From positions 1-53,842 of the forward strand of contig JBNGIQ010006011.1 in the NCBI GenBank assembly GCA_049999765.1: a DNA stretch of 53,842 bases, read 5' to 3'. The stretch comes from Phaeoceros laevis. Lineage: Eukaryota; Anthocerotophyta; Anthocerotopsida; Notothyladales. Below the pieces are notes generated by a model, which saw only the letters and a list, made by a program, of their open reading frames with translations, made no database searches and was not told the origin of the DNA. Positions 1 through 10,028 of the stretch are shown here, piece by piece; the first letter of the stretch is position 1; every line of letters begins with the position of its first letter. The position numbers and the translations under genes are program-made.

Positions 1-289
1 TGCATTTAATTAATAATAGTTATATATCGAAACTTTAGATACATAAGGGTGCATAATGAATGGTCGTGACCTAACTAACTCAACCGCCACTTTCATGGGA
101 CACTGTGAACCGGTGTCCCCACGCCTTCAAGAAGGCCACACGACCTTTCATAATTTACTTCCTGCTTTCCTACACATTTGCTTCTAGCACGATCCTCTAC
201 TTTTATCTAACAGAACGCTTAACCGCCATAAATGGTATGTCGAGTAGCTTATTGTGCTTCGGGCAATGTTCTTGGGAACATCGCCCTAA

Positions 290-640
290 GGGAGGTTTCG
301 CATGAGCCCGGTTCCGGCTATTGCTAGACGACAAGTTTGTGTTGCCGTGGCAGGTTTCGCATGAGCCAGGTACTGGGCTCCGCACCGCGCGGAGCCGGGT
401 CCCGATTTAGTAAGGGCAAACGATAGCTGACCCGATTATCCGTCCCGGGACACTTCCAGCAGGTAGGGCGGTCACCGCCGCTTTTTCACTCATCCCTGAA
501 CGACGCCATAGGGCGTGCCGGTGCACGCCCGCTTGCTGCCGGTGGTGCGGAAAATATCACCCGGACCCGGGCCCGAAAAATCCGCATCATGCGAACACCC
601 GGGACCCGGGCCCCGGGCCCGGGCTCATGCGAAACGGCCC
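290..640. mobile_element. Foldback MITE 1 (PIF/Harbinger-like)
   Basis: The left end reads GGGAGGTTTCGCATGAG and the right end is its near-exact reverse complement (CTCATGCGAAACGGCCC). Both ends are flanked by TAA (287-289 and 641-643), the usual 3-base target site of PIF/Harbinger and Tourist-type elements. The interior is GC-rich and has no credible coding frame. A second partial copy of the terminal sequence lies inside near 352-371. The superfamily assignment is inferred from the TAA flanks only. Confidence 0.6.
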
Positions 641-643
641 TAA

Positions 644-961
644 GGCCGGGTTCGCATGAGACCCGAACTCGGCCTAGGTTGGGTTACCGACGTGTGCCCG
701 TTGTAGGGCACCGGGGACTTGAAGTCACCGGTGATAGCCCCAAACCTAGAATGGGATTTTTAAGAAGGTCCCCCATCGTTGAGGGCGGGCCCGGCCACAT
801 CAGCTCCCGGGACCCGGCCGAAACGACGTCTACCTAATTTGGGATTCGGGCAAAACGCCCGACCCGGACAAGTGCCACGCACGTCATGACAAAAAAGTCC
901 CTTAACTTATTCATGACCTGGCATGTGCTCGCCTAGGTTCGGGTCTCATGCGAACCCGCCC
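644..961. mobile_element. Foldback MITE 2, adjacent to MITE 1
   Basis: The terminal inverted repeats are about 26 bases. The left end reads GGCCGGGTTCGCATGAGACC and the reverse complement of the right end reads GGGCGGGTTCGCATGAGACC, both continuing CGAAC. TAA flanks both sides (641-643 and 962-964), and the left TAA is also the right flank of MITE 1. The core GTTCGCATGAG is shared with MITE 1, so the two belong to one family. No gene is visible inside. Confidence 0.6.
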
Positions 962-1501
962 TAAGATTCTAAGAGATCAGAGACCTTCAATCTTCACGTG
1001 GCATGTGCCGTTGCACGTAAGGTGCTTACCTAGCAAAGGCCAAGTCAGAAGCTTCTGATGAGACGATCTTCACCTGTGCAGCTGTTGAACATTCTGACAA
1101 AAATATGCAAACAAAAAAACGCTATCCTACTTCTAATTACAGATTGGGTTGCCAGCGGCCTGGATTCTGCTCACAGCAACCCGCTGCCATATGGGCTTGG
1201 CAAGCTGGTTTTGCCCAAATCCGTCCAGGGTACAATCTAACACAATCTGTTGCCCAAAGAAACCGGAGCAGAGGCAAAATCAACGACCACGAGACACCTT
1301 CACACTTTGCAATTATCGTTTCGGAATTTCCACCGACTGCACGAACATAATGAGAGCATCCTACAAGTGAGACAAGGTACTTCAGCTCCACAGACCAATA
1401 GGGGGACTCAAATATGACCCGTTGGGACTTGGCCACGGTCAAGTTTGAGTAGGCCCTGATCGCGCCACGGGTTGTCCGTCAATTTTTTTCGCGTCAGAAT
1501 T

Positions 1502-1838
1502 AGGGCGTCTCAAATATGCCCCCGTCATAAACGCCCNNNNNNNNNNNNNNNNNNNNNNNNNNNNNNNNNNNNNNNNNNNNNNNNNNNNNNNNNNNNNNNN
1601 NNNNNNNNNNNNNNNNNNNNNNNNNNNNNNNNNNNNGGTCCCGATGGGTCCCCTGTGAAAATGGGTCCCCCTAACTTTGTGAATCCCCGTTTGCATTTAG
1701 GGTTTGAGGTTCTCCGTTCGCATTTTAAAAAGCCGACGGGGACTGATTTCGGCCCTCGTGGGCCACCCACGGGGGCCCAGTCCCGGCCCTCTGACAGGGC
1801 CCCCGTCGAGGCTGACGGGGTGATGTTTGAGACGCCCT
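1502..1838. mobile_element. Inner foldback element nested in the outer one
   Basis: The left end AGGGCGTCTCAAATATGCCC is mirrored by a right end whose reverse complement reads AGGGCGTCTCAAACATCACC. ATT lies immediately outside both ends. The AGGG...CTCAAATATG core resembles the ends of the surrounding element, so the two look like members of one group, one inserted inside the other. The gap at 1537-1636 lies inside. Confidence 0.5.
1537..1636. other. Assembly gap (100 N)
   Basis: A run of 100 undetermined bases lies inside a GC-rich inverted-repeat element. The round length suggests a placeholder of unknown true size. Frames read across it are meaningless. Confidence 0.99.
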
Positions 1839-2299
1839 ATTGAAGGGCCACGTCGAGGCCTCCGGACAGTGAACTTGGCATTGGCGGATTTTGGGTTTTA
1901 ACGTTTGTGGTTTAGGGTTTTATGTCTTTATATTTTAAAAACACCATGGGCAACGGTGCACTTGGAGTTGGCCGCACCGACAAGCACCTCTTTAGATGCC
2001 CATGGGCCGCGCACGGCTTGTCCGTCAGAGGGCTCTGACCCGGGACGGGCCATATTTAAGTCCCCCTAAGGCCCGGTTCACAGTCAAAGGGGGGTGTCAG
2101 GAGGGCCTGACAGATATAGTCACCCTACCATGGCCACGGTGGCCGTGAGAGTGGCAGGCGACCGTGTGGGCGTTTACACCGGCCCGACACCATCTGTAAG
2201 CGTAGGCCCGCACTCATGGTGAAACCCACAAAGTCGTAGAAAATTAGTCAGGTTTTTAGATTTATTAAATATTATTATGATTAAGTAATAAAGTACTGG

Positions 2300-2344
2300 G
2301 ACTAATGACTAGGGCTCGTTTTGGTGACTAATGACTAGGGCTCG
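2300..2344 (+). repeat. Short direct duplication
   Basis: The 19-base string GACTAATGACTAGGGCTCG occurs at 2300-2318 and again at 2326-2344, separated by 7 bases. It lies in AT-rich noncoding sequence. No function is suggested. Confidence 0.7.
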
Positions 2345-2733
2345 CTTCGGTACCTCTTTACTTTCAAGCATTCATGACTTGTTGAAGCATATGTCGATTG
2401 ACTTTGGTTTTTGTGCTCCTTTACCCCTCTCAACTTGTCGAAGCTGAAGCACTTGCGCAGGTGCTTGAGTGCCTCTCCTCAACGCCATCACTAGGGCTTT
2501 GAGCCATGGATTCTCACACTCAAAATTTATGGGTTGCTTTTATCATGGGAATGATTGCATTTATTACGATGGTAGATGTTGCCCCCAACATAACATACCT
2601 TGCACAAGAATACATGTCGTTTGCCTTGGAAGCGTGGGAGGGCGTGAAGGATTGTCGGACGCCATGGTTCCCAAAGCTGTGTGTTGCGAGGCTACCGACA
2701 ACGTTAGCTGCTGTTGAAGACAAGGTGTGGAGC

Positions 2734-3466
2734 CGCAGGGGCTAAAGATCCCTACAAAGTGACGAGGCGCGACGCCCAAGCGCTGGGTCCCACCACCTGG
2801 CCAGCCTCATGCCATGCGCACACCATGGCCCTTGCCATGCGCACACCATGGCCCTTGCCATGCACACACCATGCCCCACGCCATGCCCCCATCCCATGCA
2901 TTTGGTCACACATGCATAGAGCCCTCACCGGAATCCTACACCCGCATGCCCATAGCCCGTGCCGCGAGCCATGGGCATGCAATACAAAATTGTTAAATAC
3001 CATAGAAACCAACAGTTGTATGACGGCAAGGAACGGTAGCTCGATAGCTCGTGGGAGATAGAAACTTCGGGGTTAAGCGCCCCAGGCGTGGAGCAGCTCT
3101 TGAATGAGGGACTTTTTTGTCTCCACCTCTAGCGATGTTTTGCGTCTTTGGGTTTTCCTAAGGGTCGCCGCTCTTGTTGGTGGTGCATGCCAGTGCCTCA
3201 CCCCGCATGGAGGCGCATGAAACCTAAGGTAGGAACACGCCGTTACTGGCCGCACATCTTTCCGGCGCTGCTCCGAGCATTCTGGTGAGGGCTCCATGCA
3301 TGTGTGACCAAATGCATGGGATGGGGCATGGCGTGGGGCATGGAGTGAGGCATGGTGTGGGTATGGCAAGGGCCATGGCGTGCGCATGGCATGGGGCTGG
3401 CCAGGTGGTGGGACCCAGCGCTTGGGCGTCGTGCCTCGTTACTTTGTAGGGATGTTTAGCCCCTAC
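2734..3466. mobile_element. Mutator-like foldback element, non-autonomous
   Basis: Long terminal inverted repeats of roughly 190 bases face each other. The left arm starts AGGGGCTAAAGATCCCTACA at 2737 and runs to about 2930. The right arm runs inwards from 3464, and its reverse complement begins AGGGGCTAAACATCCCTACA. The whole is bracketed by a 10-base direct repeat with one mismatch (GGTGTGGAGC 2724-2733, GGTATGGAGC 3467-3476). Long arms plus a 9-11-base target duplication are the signature of Mutator-like elements. No transposase frame is present in the ~340-base centre. The arms carry tandem copies of a ~22-base GCCATGCGCACACCATGGCC-like unit. Confidence 0.75.
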
Positions 3467-3486
3467 GGTATGGAGCTTGCGCTAAT

Positions 3487-3647
3487 ACGGATATTAATGC
3501 ATGATATTAATGCTGATATTAATGTGTGATATTAATGCTTGATATTAATGCGTGATATTAATGCGTGATATTAATGCGTGATATTANNNNNNNNNNTGAT
3601 ATTAATGCGTGATATTAATGCGTGATATTAATGCGTGATATTAATGA
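3487..3647 (+). repeat. 13-base AT-rich tandem array
   Basis: About a dozen copies of a unit close to TGATATTAATGCG occur in tandem, with less regular copies at the left edge. A 10-base gap (3587-3596) interrupts the array, so copy number is uncertain. The array begins just outside the Mutator-like element and ends in ATGATATAATATATGATAG. Confidence 0.9.
3587..3596. other. Assembly gap (10 N)
   Basis: Ten undetermined bases lie within the 13-base satellite array, probably a collapsed or unresolved repeat. Confidence 0.99.
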
Positions 3648-4684
3648 TATAATATATGATAGAAACAATTCACCTCTCACCTAATTATGTGCCATATGGA
3701 GGTTTTCACTTGGTGCGGGAACCGGCCCTCACGTTGGCAGAAATGTCCTACCAAAAGGCAGAAATGTCCTACCAAAATGCTAGGACCTTCTTACACCAGA
3801 AAATGTGCATACGTGTATGCCAACTCCCGCGCGTCAATTTTGGTGTGAACCGTGCTATCGAAATAAAAAAGCGCGTCCGCCAATCAAAACCGCATGTCAG
3901 ATCGGTGTGAACCCGGCCTAGTAATATGAACCTTTCAAGGAATAAACAATACTGACGGTCTTTTTGAGGCCTACCTCCACGGGCAAGGTCCACTAAGTGC
4001 TTGTCCACCAACCGCGTGTAGTGATGCAATGTCCACAACGCTTATACTGTGTCCCGCATTTTGAAATTTCATCAGACTGCACATTTCAAAGCTCTAGCTC
4101 AGCTGTGCTTGCAAGAAGTGGCCACTGAGTCGCACAGATTCCGGGCTGGAACATAAGCTGCTGCTAATTGGAAGTAGAAGGAACCTGAAGTGTCGCCTCA
4201 ACACAAGGGGTGGCAGGTTCTCTGGTGCATCCTTCTTTTGACTGCCCTATGTAGGGCAGCATGAGGTTCTTGTTATTAAAGTCAAGGCAGTCTCGTCTCC
4301 TTTCAGATTAAGGTGTTCAGCCCTCTCTCAAGGCCACCTCGTATTGCATATCAAGCCCAACATAACAATGAGAAACCAGAAGCAGTGCAGGACCCTGCAG
4401 CAGCCGATTGTAAAGTGATTAGCAAGAGAAGAGCAAAGCGTCCTTTGGAAAGGACAACCACAGATAACAACACCGGCATTTCGTTTTCTTTACCTCGACT
4501 TGAAGGTGCTGAGGAATAGCAAAACTTGTTCGGAGCACGTTGCATGCCAAAGCTGGTGCCCTTGATAGCATGTAGTCCCGAGACTTGACGCTCCCAAGAA
4601 CGTTCCCATGGACTGAGCAATTTCTACAACCTCGCACTTCTAGCTTCAATATAACCACCTCCTTGGTTCCAAAGAATCCAAACC
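3648..4684. other. Noncoding interval, no gene seen
   Basis: No conserved protein or RNA was recognised here on either strand. The only local structure is a tandem duplication of GCAGAAATGTCCTACCAAAA near 3737-3777. The right edge lies downstream of the broken PPR fragment and shows no further PPR similarity. Confidence 0.6.
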
Positions 4685-5321
4685 ATAAACCCCTATGTAC
4701 TTTAACCCTTTTTGATGGGTGAGAGCGTCTCCTTCATACCCACTGCCGACAGTGTGAGCATGAATGCGTCTCCCCAGATCCAGGTTCTTGTGTGTGATGC
4801 ACATTTTCAGACTCGATAGAAGAGATTGTTGTGCACATGGCATCCTTGTTGCACCAGAAGGTTCGCAGCATCCACAGCGTCAGTAATCCGTCCGTCTTCG
4901 CATAGTTTATCCCACATTTCAACCTCCATTCAGCCCTCAATTGCTGCAAAAGATCTTTGTCCTTTAAACTGGAGTCAAGTCCAGGGTCCCAGTGGCTCCC
5001 CTCCAGACCGGCCAAGCATTCTTGTGTGTGCCCATTGTTTGGCCACAAGGCAAACTTGGACGACTTGTGCTTAAAATCAGGATGCCAAGAAGTAGGCTTG
5101 CTTCCCCTTCTGTCCCACCACTGTGTAGGATCTGAGAAACGCTGTTGCTAGAGAAAATCCTGCAGTCCTTTGCTTGGATTTTCGAAAATCCGGCCATTTC
5201 TGCTAACCGCTTCAAATTCACCAGTCTCCATTACTAGTTCGTGCATGCGCCGTGGTGGAGATGGTGAGAAAGCGGCATCCAACGCCGGGCCGGCCAGCCC
5301 GACATCCAGCTGCACAGCCAT
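4685..5321 (-). pseudogene. Truncated PPR gene fragment (5' end only)
   Basis: Read on the minus strand, this interval matches the first ~200 codons of the three PPR genes to its right. It has the conserved start context with ATG at 5319-5321 and an LDVGL-like N-terminus. It then has the PDF-type block (PTQWWD..., HPDFKHK) and the segment AVDAANLLVQQG followed by NNLFYR, and then GRRIHA and SGYEGDA. It is broken by an in-frame TAG before the PDF block, by several frame changes and by stops. Similarity ends near 4685, before the first repeat module is complete, so no repeats or E domain remain. Homology also extends ~60 bases upstream of the ATG. It is a dead copy of the same tandem family. 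Confidence 0.85.
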
Positions 5322-5590
5322 CTGTCCAGGACTTCACGAGTTGGCTCCTGGCTCACTGCCAACGATCTCCTTCGGGCTATACGTTGCCTTGTGAAACTCG
5401 AATCCAAGGAGAATGGGCCTCAACAAGATTGGTGTACTGCCACAACGGGAGGAACTTGTTTATGGAAAATCAAACACACACAGCAGACTGTTGCAGAAGC
5501 TCATGTGCCACAAGGACGAGTTACTCTAGATCTAATAACTCGTCATTGCGGGGCAACAGAACGCGACTTACCAAATCGCCAACCCGTCAC

Positions 5591-5857
5591 CTACCAGTAA
5601 TCCCCACATGAACATTTTCGATCCTTGTACACATGGAAGAGTGTTGCATCCCGGCCGATGAGAGTTCGCTTTCCTGCGTCTGGTGCGTGAGCAATAGCTG
5701 GGCGCGCACCTGCACATTTTTCACCACACGGATAGGTGTACCCTCTGATATCCTGTCCAATGCGGAAGCCATAGCTAGTTCCTCAGAGTGCCCACATAAT
5801 TCAGCTTCCTGATGTATCATGGTGTATTTCCCGCAAGGATAAGTTAGCATGCGGAAT
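5591..5857 (-). pseudogene. Relic DYW deaminase domain downstream of PPR copy 1
   Basis: Immediately after the stop of PPR copy 1, the minus strand still encodes most of a DYW domain in two frames. One frame gives ELCGHSEELAM and then GTPIRVVKNVQV, the start of the deaminase fold with its HxE motif. A frame change follows. A second frame gives GRDATLFHVYKDRKCSCGDYW and a TAG stop at 5591-5593, the canonical C-terminus. The central CxxCH zinc-binding segment is not recognisable in either frame. In the gene's own frame the TAG ending copy 1 sits where paralogues have Tyr or His after Gly-Gly. The domain therefore appears lost by a stop plus at least one indel. Confidence 0.85.
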
Positions 5858-8800
5858 CTATCCTCCTGTCTTTGATCTAGGGACGAGCCGTTCCAGCCTT
5901 GCATAAATACCATCACCTTCAGGATGGTTCTTGTCCCCAACTTCAAACGTGTGCACGATTCCGCCCATGTCAGTCCACCAACTCTTGCCTGGCGACTTCC
6001 ATGCACCACATTTCACTCGCCTTTCCTGCATTTCCTTTGCCTCCTCCCACATGTCAGCCCGCGCATAAATGTTGGACATCAAAACATAAGATGCGACATC
6101 TTTTTCATCCCACTTCACTGCAAATTCAAAAGCGTGCTGCCCAATCTCAACGTTATTCCACTTCAGGCAGGCTCCCAAAAGCGTGTGCCACACCGCACCA
6201 TCAGGAGGGCAAGGCATGGTTTTGGCCATCTGCAGCGCCTCATCCAAATGACCTGCACGCCCAAGAATATCCATCATGCACGTGTAGTGCTCTACAGTTG
6301 GACTGATCCCGTAATCTTTTCGCATAACCTCAAAGTAGTTGCGGCCTTTGTCCACTAGCCCCACATGACTGCACACTGTCAGCACATTACGCAAAGTGAT
6401 GCTATTTGGCTCTATGCCCTCCAGGCTCATCTTGTTAAGCAAGTCAAACACAACCTCACTATCTCCTTGGCGGGTATACCCACCGATCAGCGCGTCCCAT
6501 GTTTCAACGGTTCTTTCAGGCAGTGAATCAAACACCTCCTGGGAATCAAACATGGCACCACACTTTGCATACATGTTTATTAATGCAGCTCCTACAACCA
6601 CATCAGCCTGCAGTCCTCTTTTCTCAATCTCTGCATGGAGCTGCTTTCCCAAGCGTTGATCTGCGACAATTGCACATGCCTGCAGGAGGCATACAAATGT
6701 AACAGAATCTGGAGAGACAGCTTCCTGTTGCATACTACTGTAAAGACCAAGGGCTTCTTGAGCCATGCCCTGTTGGGCATAGCCTGCAAGCATTGTATTC
6801 CATGTTACAATATTCCTGACTGGAAGTCCGTCAAACACCCTGCGTGCATCGTCTATGCTTCCACATTTTGTATACATATTTACCATGCTACCGCCTAGAA
6901 CCTCGTCATATTCCAGTCTTTGTTCTCGTATCTGTACATGAAGCTGCTTCCCCTCTTCCAGAGCTCCTAAACCTACACTCGCACATGCCTGCAGGAGGCA
7001 TGTGAATGTAACAGAGTCTGGAGGAGACATGCCTTCCTTTTGCATACTTCTATAAAGACTCAGGGCTTCCTCACCCATCCCCTGCTGGGCATAACCTGTA
7101 ATCATTGCTGTCCATGTCACAACGTTCCTGTCTGAAAGACTATCAAACACGCTGCAAGCATCCTCTACACTGCCACACTTCGCATACATGTTCACCAAGC
7201 TGCTGCCAAGAACTACATCATCTTGCAATCCTCGTTCTTTGATCTGTGCATGGAGCTGCTTTCCTTCATGCAGAGCTCTAACACCTACACTAGCACATGC
7301 CTGCAGCAGGCATTTGAAAGTAACAGAATCTGGAGGAGAGAGGCCCTCCTGCTGCATAGCATTGTAAAGTGTGAGGGCTTCATGAGCCTTCCCCTGCTGG
7401 GCATAACCTGCAATCAACGTGGTCCAGGTTACAACATCCCTGTCTGGAAGTATGTCAAACACAGTGCGTGCATCCTCTAAACTACCACACTTCGCATACA
7501 TATTCACCAAGCTGCAGCCTAGAACCACATCACGGTGCAGTCCTTGTTTCTCAATACGTGCATGGACCAGCTTCCCCTCATGCAGAGCTGCTATGCCTAT
7601 ATTGGCACAAGCCTGCAGGAGGCATTTAAATGTAGCAGAATCTGGATGACAAAGGCCTTCCTGTTGCATACTTCTGTAAAGAGTAACCGTTTCCTGGCCC
7701 ATCCCTTGCTGAGCATAACCTGCGAGCAAAGCATTCCATGTTGAAACATTCCTGACTGGCAGGCTTATAAACACGGTACGAGCATCGTCTAAACTACAGC
7801 ACTTGACATACATGTTGACCAAGCTGCCGCCTAGCAGCACATCATGTTGCAGCCCTCGTTGTTCAATCTGGGAATGGAGCTGCTTTCCCTCATGCAGAGC
7901 TCCTATCCCTACACTAGCACACGCCTGCAAGAGGCATGCAAATGTAACAGGATCGGGAGGAGAGAGGCCCTCCTGTTGCATGCCATTGTAAAGACTGAGG
8001 GCTTCCTGACCCATCCCCTGATGGGCATAACCTGCAATCATCGCAGTCCATGTTACGACATTCCTTTCTGGAAGCTTGTCAAACAAGCTGCGTGCATCCT
8101 GTACACTACCACAGTTTGCATACATGTTAACCAAGCTGCCACCGAGAACCACATCATTTTGTAATCCTCTTTCTTCAATCTGTGCATGGAGCTGCTTTCC
8201 CTCATGCAGAGCCCCTACACCTGTACTGGCACATGCCTGTAGGAGGCACACAAATGTAACAGAATTTGGAGGAGAGAGGCCTTCCAGTTGCATACTACGG
8301 TAAAGATCAAGCGATTCCTGTGCCATCCCCTGCTGGGCATAACCGGCAATCATAGCAGTCCATGTTACAACATTCCTATCTGGGAGGCTGTCAAACACAC
8401 AGCGAGCATCCTTCAGGCTGCCGCACTTGGCATACATGTTTACTAAGCTGCATCCTAGTACCACATCATCTTGCAGTCCTCGTTCTTTAATCTGTGCATG
8501 AAGCTGCTTTCCCTCGAGCAGAGCTCCTGCACCCACACTTGAACATGCATGTAGGAGGGACACAAATGTAACAGAATTTGGAGAAGTCAGACCTTCTTGT
8601 TGCATAGCACGGTGAAGAGAAAGGGCTTCCTGACCCATGCCTTGCTTGGCATGACCTGCAATCATTGCATTCCATGTTGCGACATCTCTTTGGGGCAGTC
8701 TGAAAAACACTTCGCGAGCATCCTTTAAGCTCCCACACTTTGCATACATAGTCAGCAGACCTGTCTGAACAAAAACATCTGACTTCCCTGGACCCGCGAG

Positions 8801-9550
8801 AATATGCGCATGGACCTCCTTGCCAGCAGCTAAATCTCCTGCAGTTCCACAAGCTTGCAGAATTGCTACATAAATACGGTTGTCTGGCTTAACAGTTGAC
8901 TGTCTCATCTGTCTGTACAGTCGGATAGCCTGGGCAGCCTCGCCTTGTCTAGCATATGCAAAAATTATAGTGGCCCAGTTATAGGAGCTCGGTGTAGGGA
9001 CCTTGGAAAAGACTCGCATTGCTTCCTCCAACCTCCCATGCGAAGCATACAGACCAATGAGGTGGGTGGCCAAGAATGCGTCTCCTTCAAACCCACTTTT
9101 GATAGTTAGAGCATGAATTCGTTTGCCCAGAACCAGGTCCTTGTTTGCAATGCACCTCTTGAGGACACGGTAGAAGAGATTGTTCTCTATAGGAGTTCCT
9201 TGTTGCACCAGAACGTTCAACGTATCGACAGCGTCAGAAATCCGTCCATTCTCACATAGTTTAGTGCAGATTCCAATGTCCAAACGGTCTTCATGGGCTG
9301 CCAGACGTCCTTGTCCTTGAACTAAGGTGGATACAGGATCTGGAGGCCTCTTCACCCCAGGGTCCCACGTGGCTACCTGCGAGTCTACCGATGCAGGCAT
9401 TTTCCAAGTGTTCAGCCACAAGGCCACCTGGGACTTGTGCTTAGAGTCAGGATGTCGGGAAGTCAGGTTGCTCGGTCTGCCGTCCCACCACTCTGTCGGA
9501 TCTGAGAAAAACTCTTGCCGTAAAGCATCATGCAGCTGTTGTGGAGGCAT
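5858..9550 (-). CDS. PLS-class PPR protein, copy 1 (9 modules, E-type end)
   Basis: Intronless, 1230 residues. Residues ~10-62 form a PDF-like block (EWWDGR, HPDSKHK, ALWLN) in which the core Phe is replaced by Ser. Nine P-L-S repeat modules of ~104 residues follow, each marked by a [SA]LVNMYAKCGS-like helix and VVTWTAMIAGYAQQGM. The last ~130 residues are E1/E2 and the beginning of E+ (VHTFEVGDKNHP), with no DYW domain. PLS-class PPR proteins bind organellar RNA one base per repeat and usually direct C-to-U editing. E-type members need a deaminase supplied by a partner. The paralogues begin ~60 codons further upstream. Here the equivalent ATG is AAG and a stop and 1-base deletion follow, so this protein starts at an internal Met and may lack an organelle transit peptide. 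Confidence 0.9.
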   Translation of the reverse strand: MPPQQLHDALRQEFFSDPTEWWDGRPSNLTSRHPDSKHKSQVALWLNTWKMPASVDSQVATWDPGVKRPPDPVSTLVQGQGRLAAHEDRLDIGICTKLCENGRISDAVDTLNVLVQQGTPIENNLFYRVLKRCIANKDLVLGKRIHALTIKSGFEGDAFLATHLIGLYASHGRLEEAMRVFSKVPTPSSYNWATIIFAYARQGEAAQAIRLYRQMRQSTVKPDNRIYVAILQACGTAGDLAAGKEVHAHILAGPGKSDVFVQTGLLTMYAKCGSLKDAREVFFRLPQRDVATWNAMIAGHAKQGMGQEALSLHRAMQQEGLTSPNSVTFVSLLHACSSVGAGALLEGKQLHAQIKERGLQDDVVLGCSLVNMYAKCGSLKDARCVFDSLPDRNVVTWTAMIAGYAQQGMAQESLDLYRSMQLEGLSPPNSVTFVCLLQACASTGVGALHEGKQLHAQIEERGLQNDVVLGGSLVNMYANCGSVQDARSLFDKLPERNVVTWTAMIAGYAHQGMGQEALSLYNGMQQEGLSPPDPVTFACLLQACASVGIGALHEGKQLHSQIEQRGLQHDVLLGGSLVNMYVKCCSLDDARTVFISLPVRNVSTWNALLAGYAQQGMGQETVTLYRSMQQEGLCHPDSATFKCLLQACANIGIAALHEGKLVHARIEKQGLHRDVVLGCSLVNMYAKCGSLEDARTVFDILPDRDVVTWTTLIAGYAQQGKAHEALTLYNAMQQEGLSPPDSVTFKCLLQACASVGVRALHEGKQLHAQIKERGLQDDVVLGSSLVNMYAKCGSVEDACSVFDSLSDRNVVTWTAMITGYAQQGMGEEALSLYRSMQKEGMSPPDSVTFTCLLQACASVGLGALEEGKQLHVQIREQRLEYDEVLGGSMVNMYTKCGSIDDARRVFDGLPVRNIVTWNTMLAGYAQQGMAQEALGLYSSMQQEAVSPDSVTFVCLLQACAIVADQRLGKQLHAEIEKRGLQADVVVGAALINMYAKCGAMFDSQEVFDSLPERTVETWDALIGGYTRQGDSEVVFDLLNKMSLEGIEPNSITLRNVLTVCSHVGLVDKGRNYFEVMRKDYGISPTVEHYTCMMDILGRAGHLDEALQMAKTMPCPPDGAVWHTLLGACLKWNNVEIGQHAFEFAVKWDEKDVASYVLMSNIYARADMWEEAKEMQERRVKCGAWKSPGKSWWTDMGGIVHTFEVGDKNHPEGDGIYARLERLVPRSKTGG

Positions 9551-10028
9551 TCCGTCCTCTGCAAAGGGTGTTAGCTTTTCCTACACCACACCCACCAGTA
9601 GTCTCTTGTACCGGCCCTTGGATGCGCGCCAGTGTCGAGATTGGTGGTATATCGGCAGACATCGCTAGGCCGGTCAGCCCGACATCCAGCTGTTACGGGC
9701 TGGCAGCCTTCACTCGGGCAGGATCTTGTCGATCCAGTGTCCATCTTACAACAAGTTGGGCTACTATACTAAGCGAAGGTAGACTACCCTCTCTTCGGTC
9801 TTGTTTACTTCAAGAGGCTTCTCATTGAGGCTCACTTTTCAGTCCTCGATCAAGAAGGATGGTACTTATCGATTAGATGCATAGGGATTGCTCGTCAATC
9901 ATGGATTGCTCATCAGTCATGACTGGATCAGGAAGAACTAAAAATAGTACATTCACATGGTTTGAATTAACCATCATTACACCTGTTAGGTCGAAAGATG
10001 TCCAAGTTTGCGATTTGAGAAGAGCAGG
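9551..10028 (-). other. PPR spacer with decayed 5' coding of copy 1
   Basis: From 9551 to about 9720, minus-strand sequence is still homologous to the N-terminal ~60 codons of copies 2 and 3 (for example LDVGLTGLA and PPIS) but is not translatable from its original start. The remainder is unremarkable spacer between two tandem genes, with no other gene seen. Confidence 0.7.

Larger units (their letters stand above)
1401..2066. mobile_element. Outer foldback element around the first gap
   Basis: The left end GGGGGACTCAAATATGACCC is mirrored at 2047-2066, whose reverse complement reads GGGGGACTTAAATATGGCCC. The flanks are ATA on the left and TAA on the right, so a TA-type target site is possible but not clean. 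The interior is GC-rich and noncoding. It contains a second related inverted-repeat element and a 100-base gap (1537-1636), so the true internal sequence is unknown. Confidence 0.5.

Noticed and set aside
1439-1843. Open frames spanning the 100-base gap.
   Set aside because: They depend on translating undetermined bases and lie inside inverted-repeat elements.
2814-2996. Open frames rich in Met-Arg-Thr-Pro-Trp in the left arm of the Mutator-like element.
   Set aside because: They come from the tandem GCCATGCGCACACCATGG repeat and have no gene features.
3487-3647. Regular short repeats that could suggest a CRISPR array.
   Set aside because: The 13-base units are contiguous with no unique spacers, and the genome is eukaryotic.
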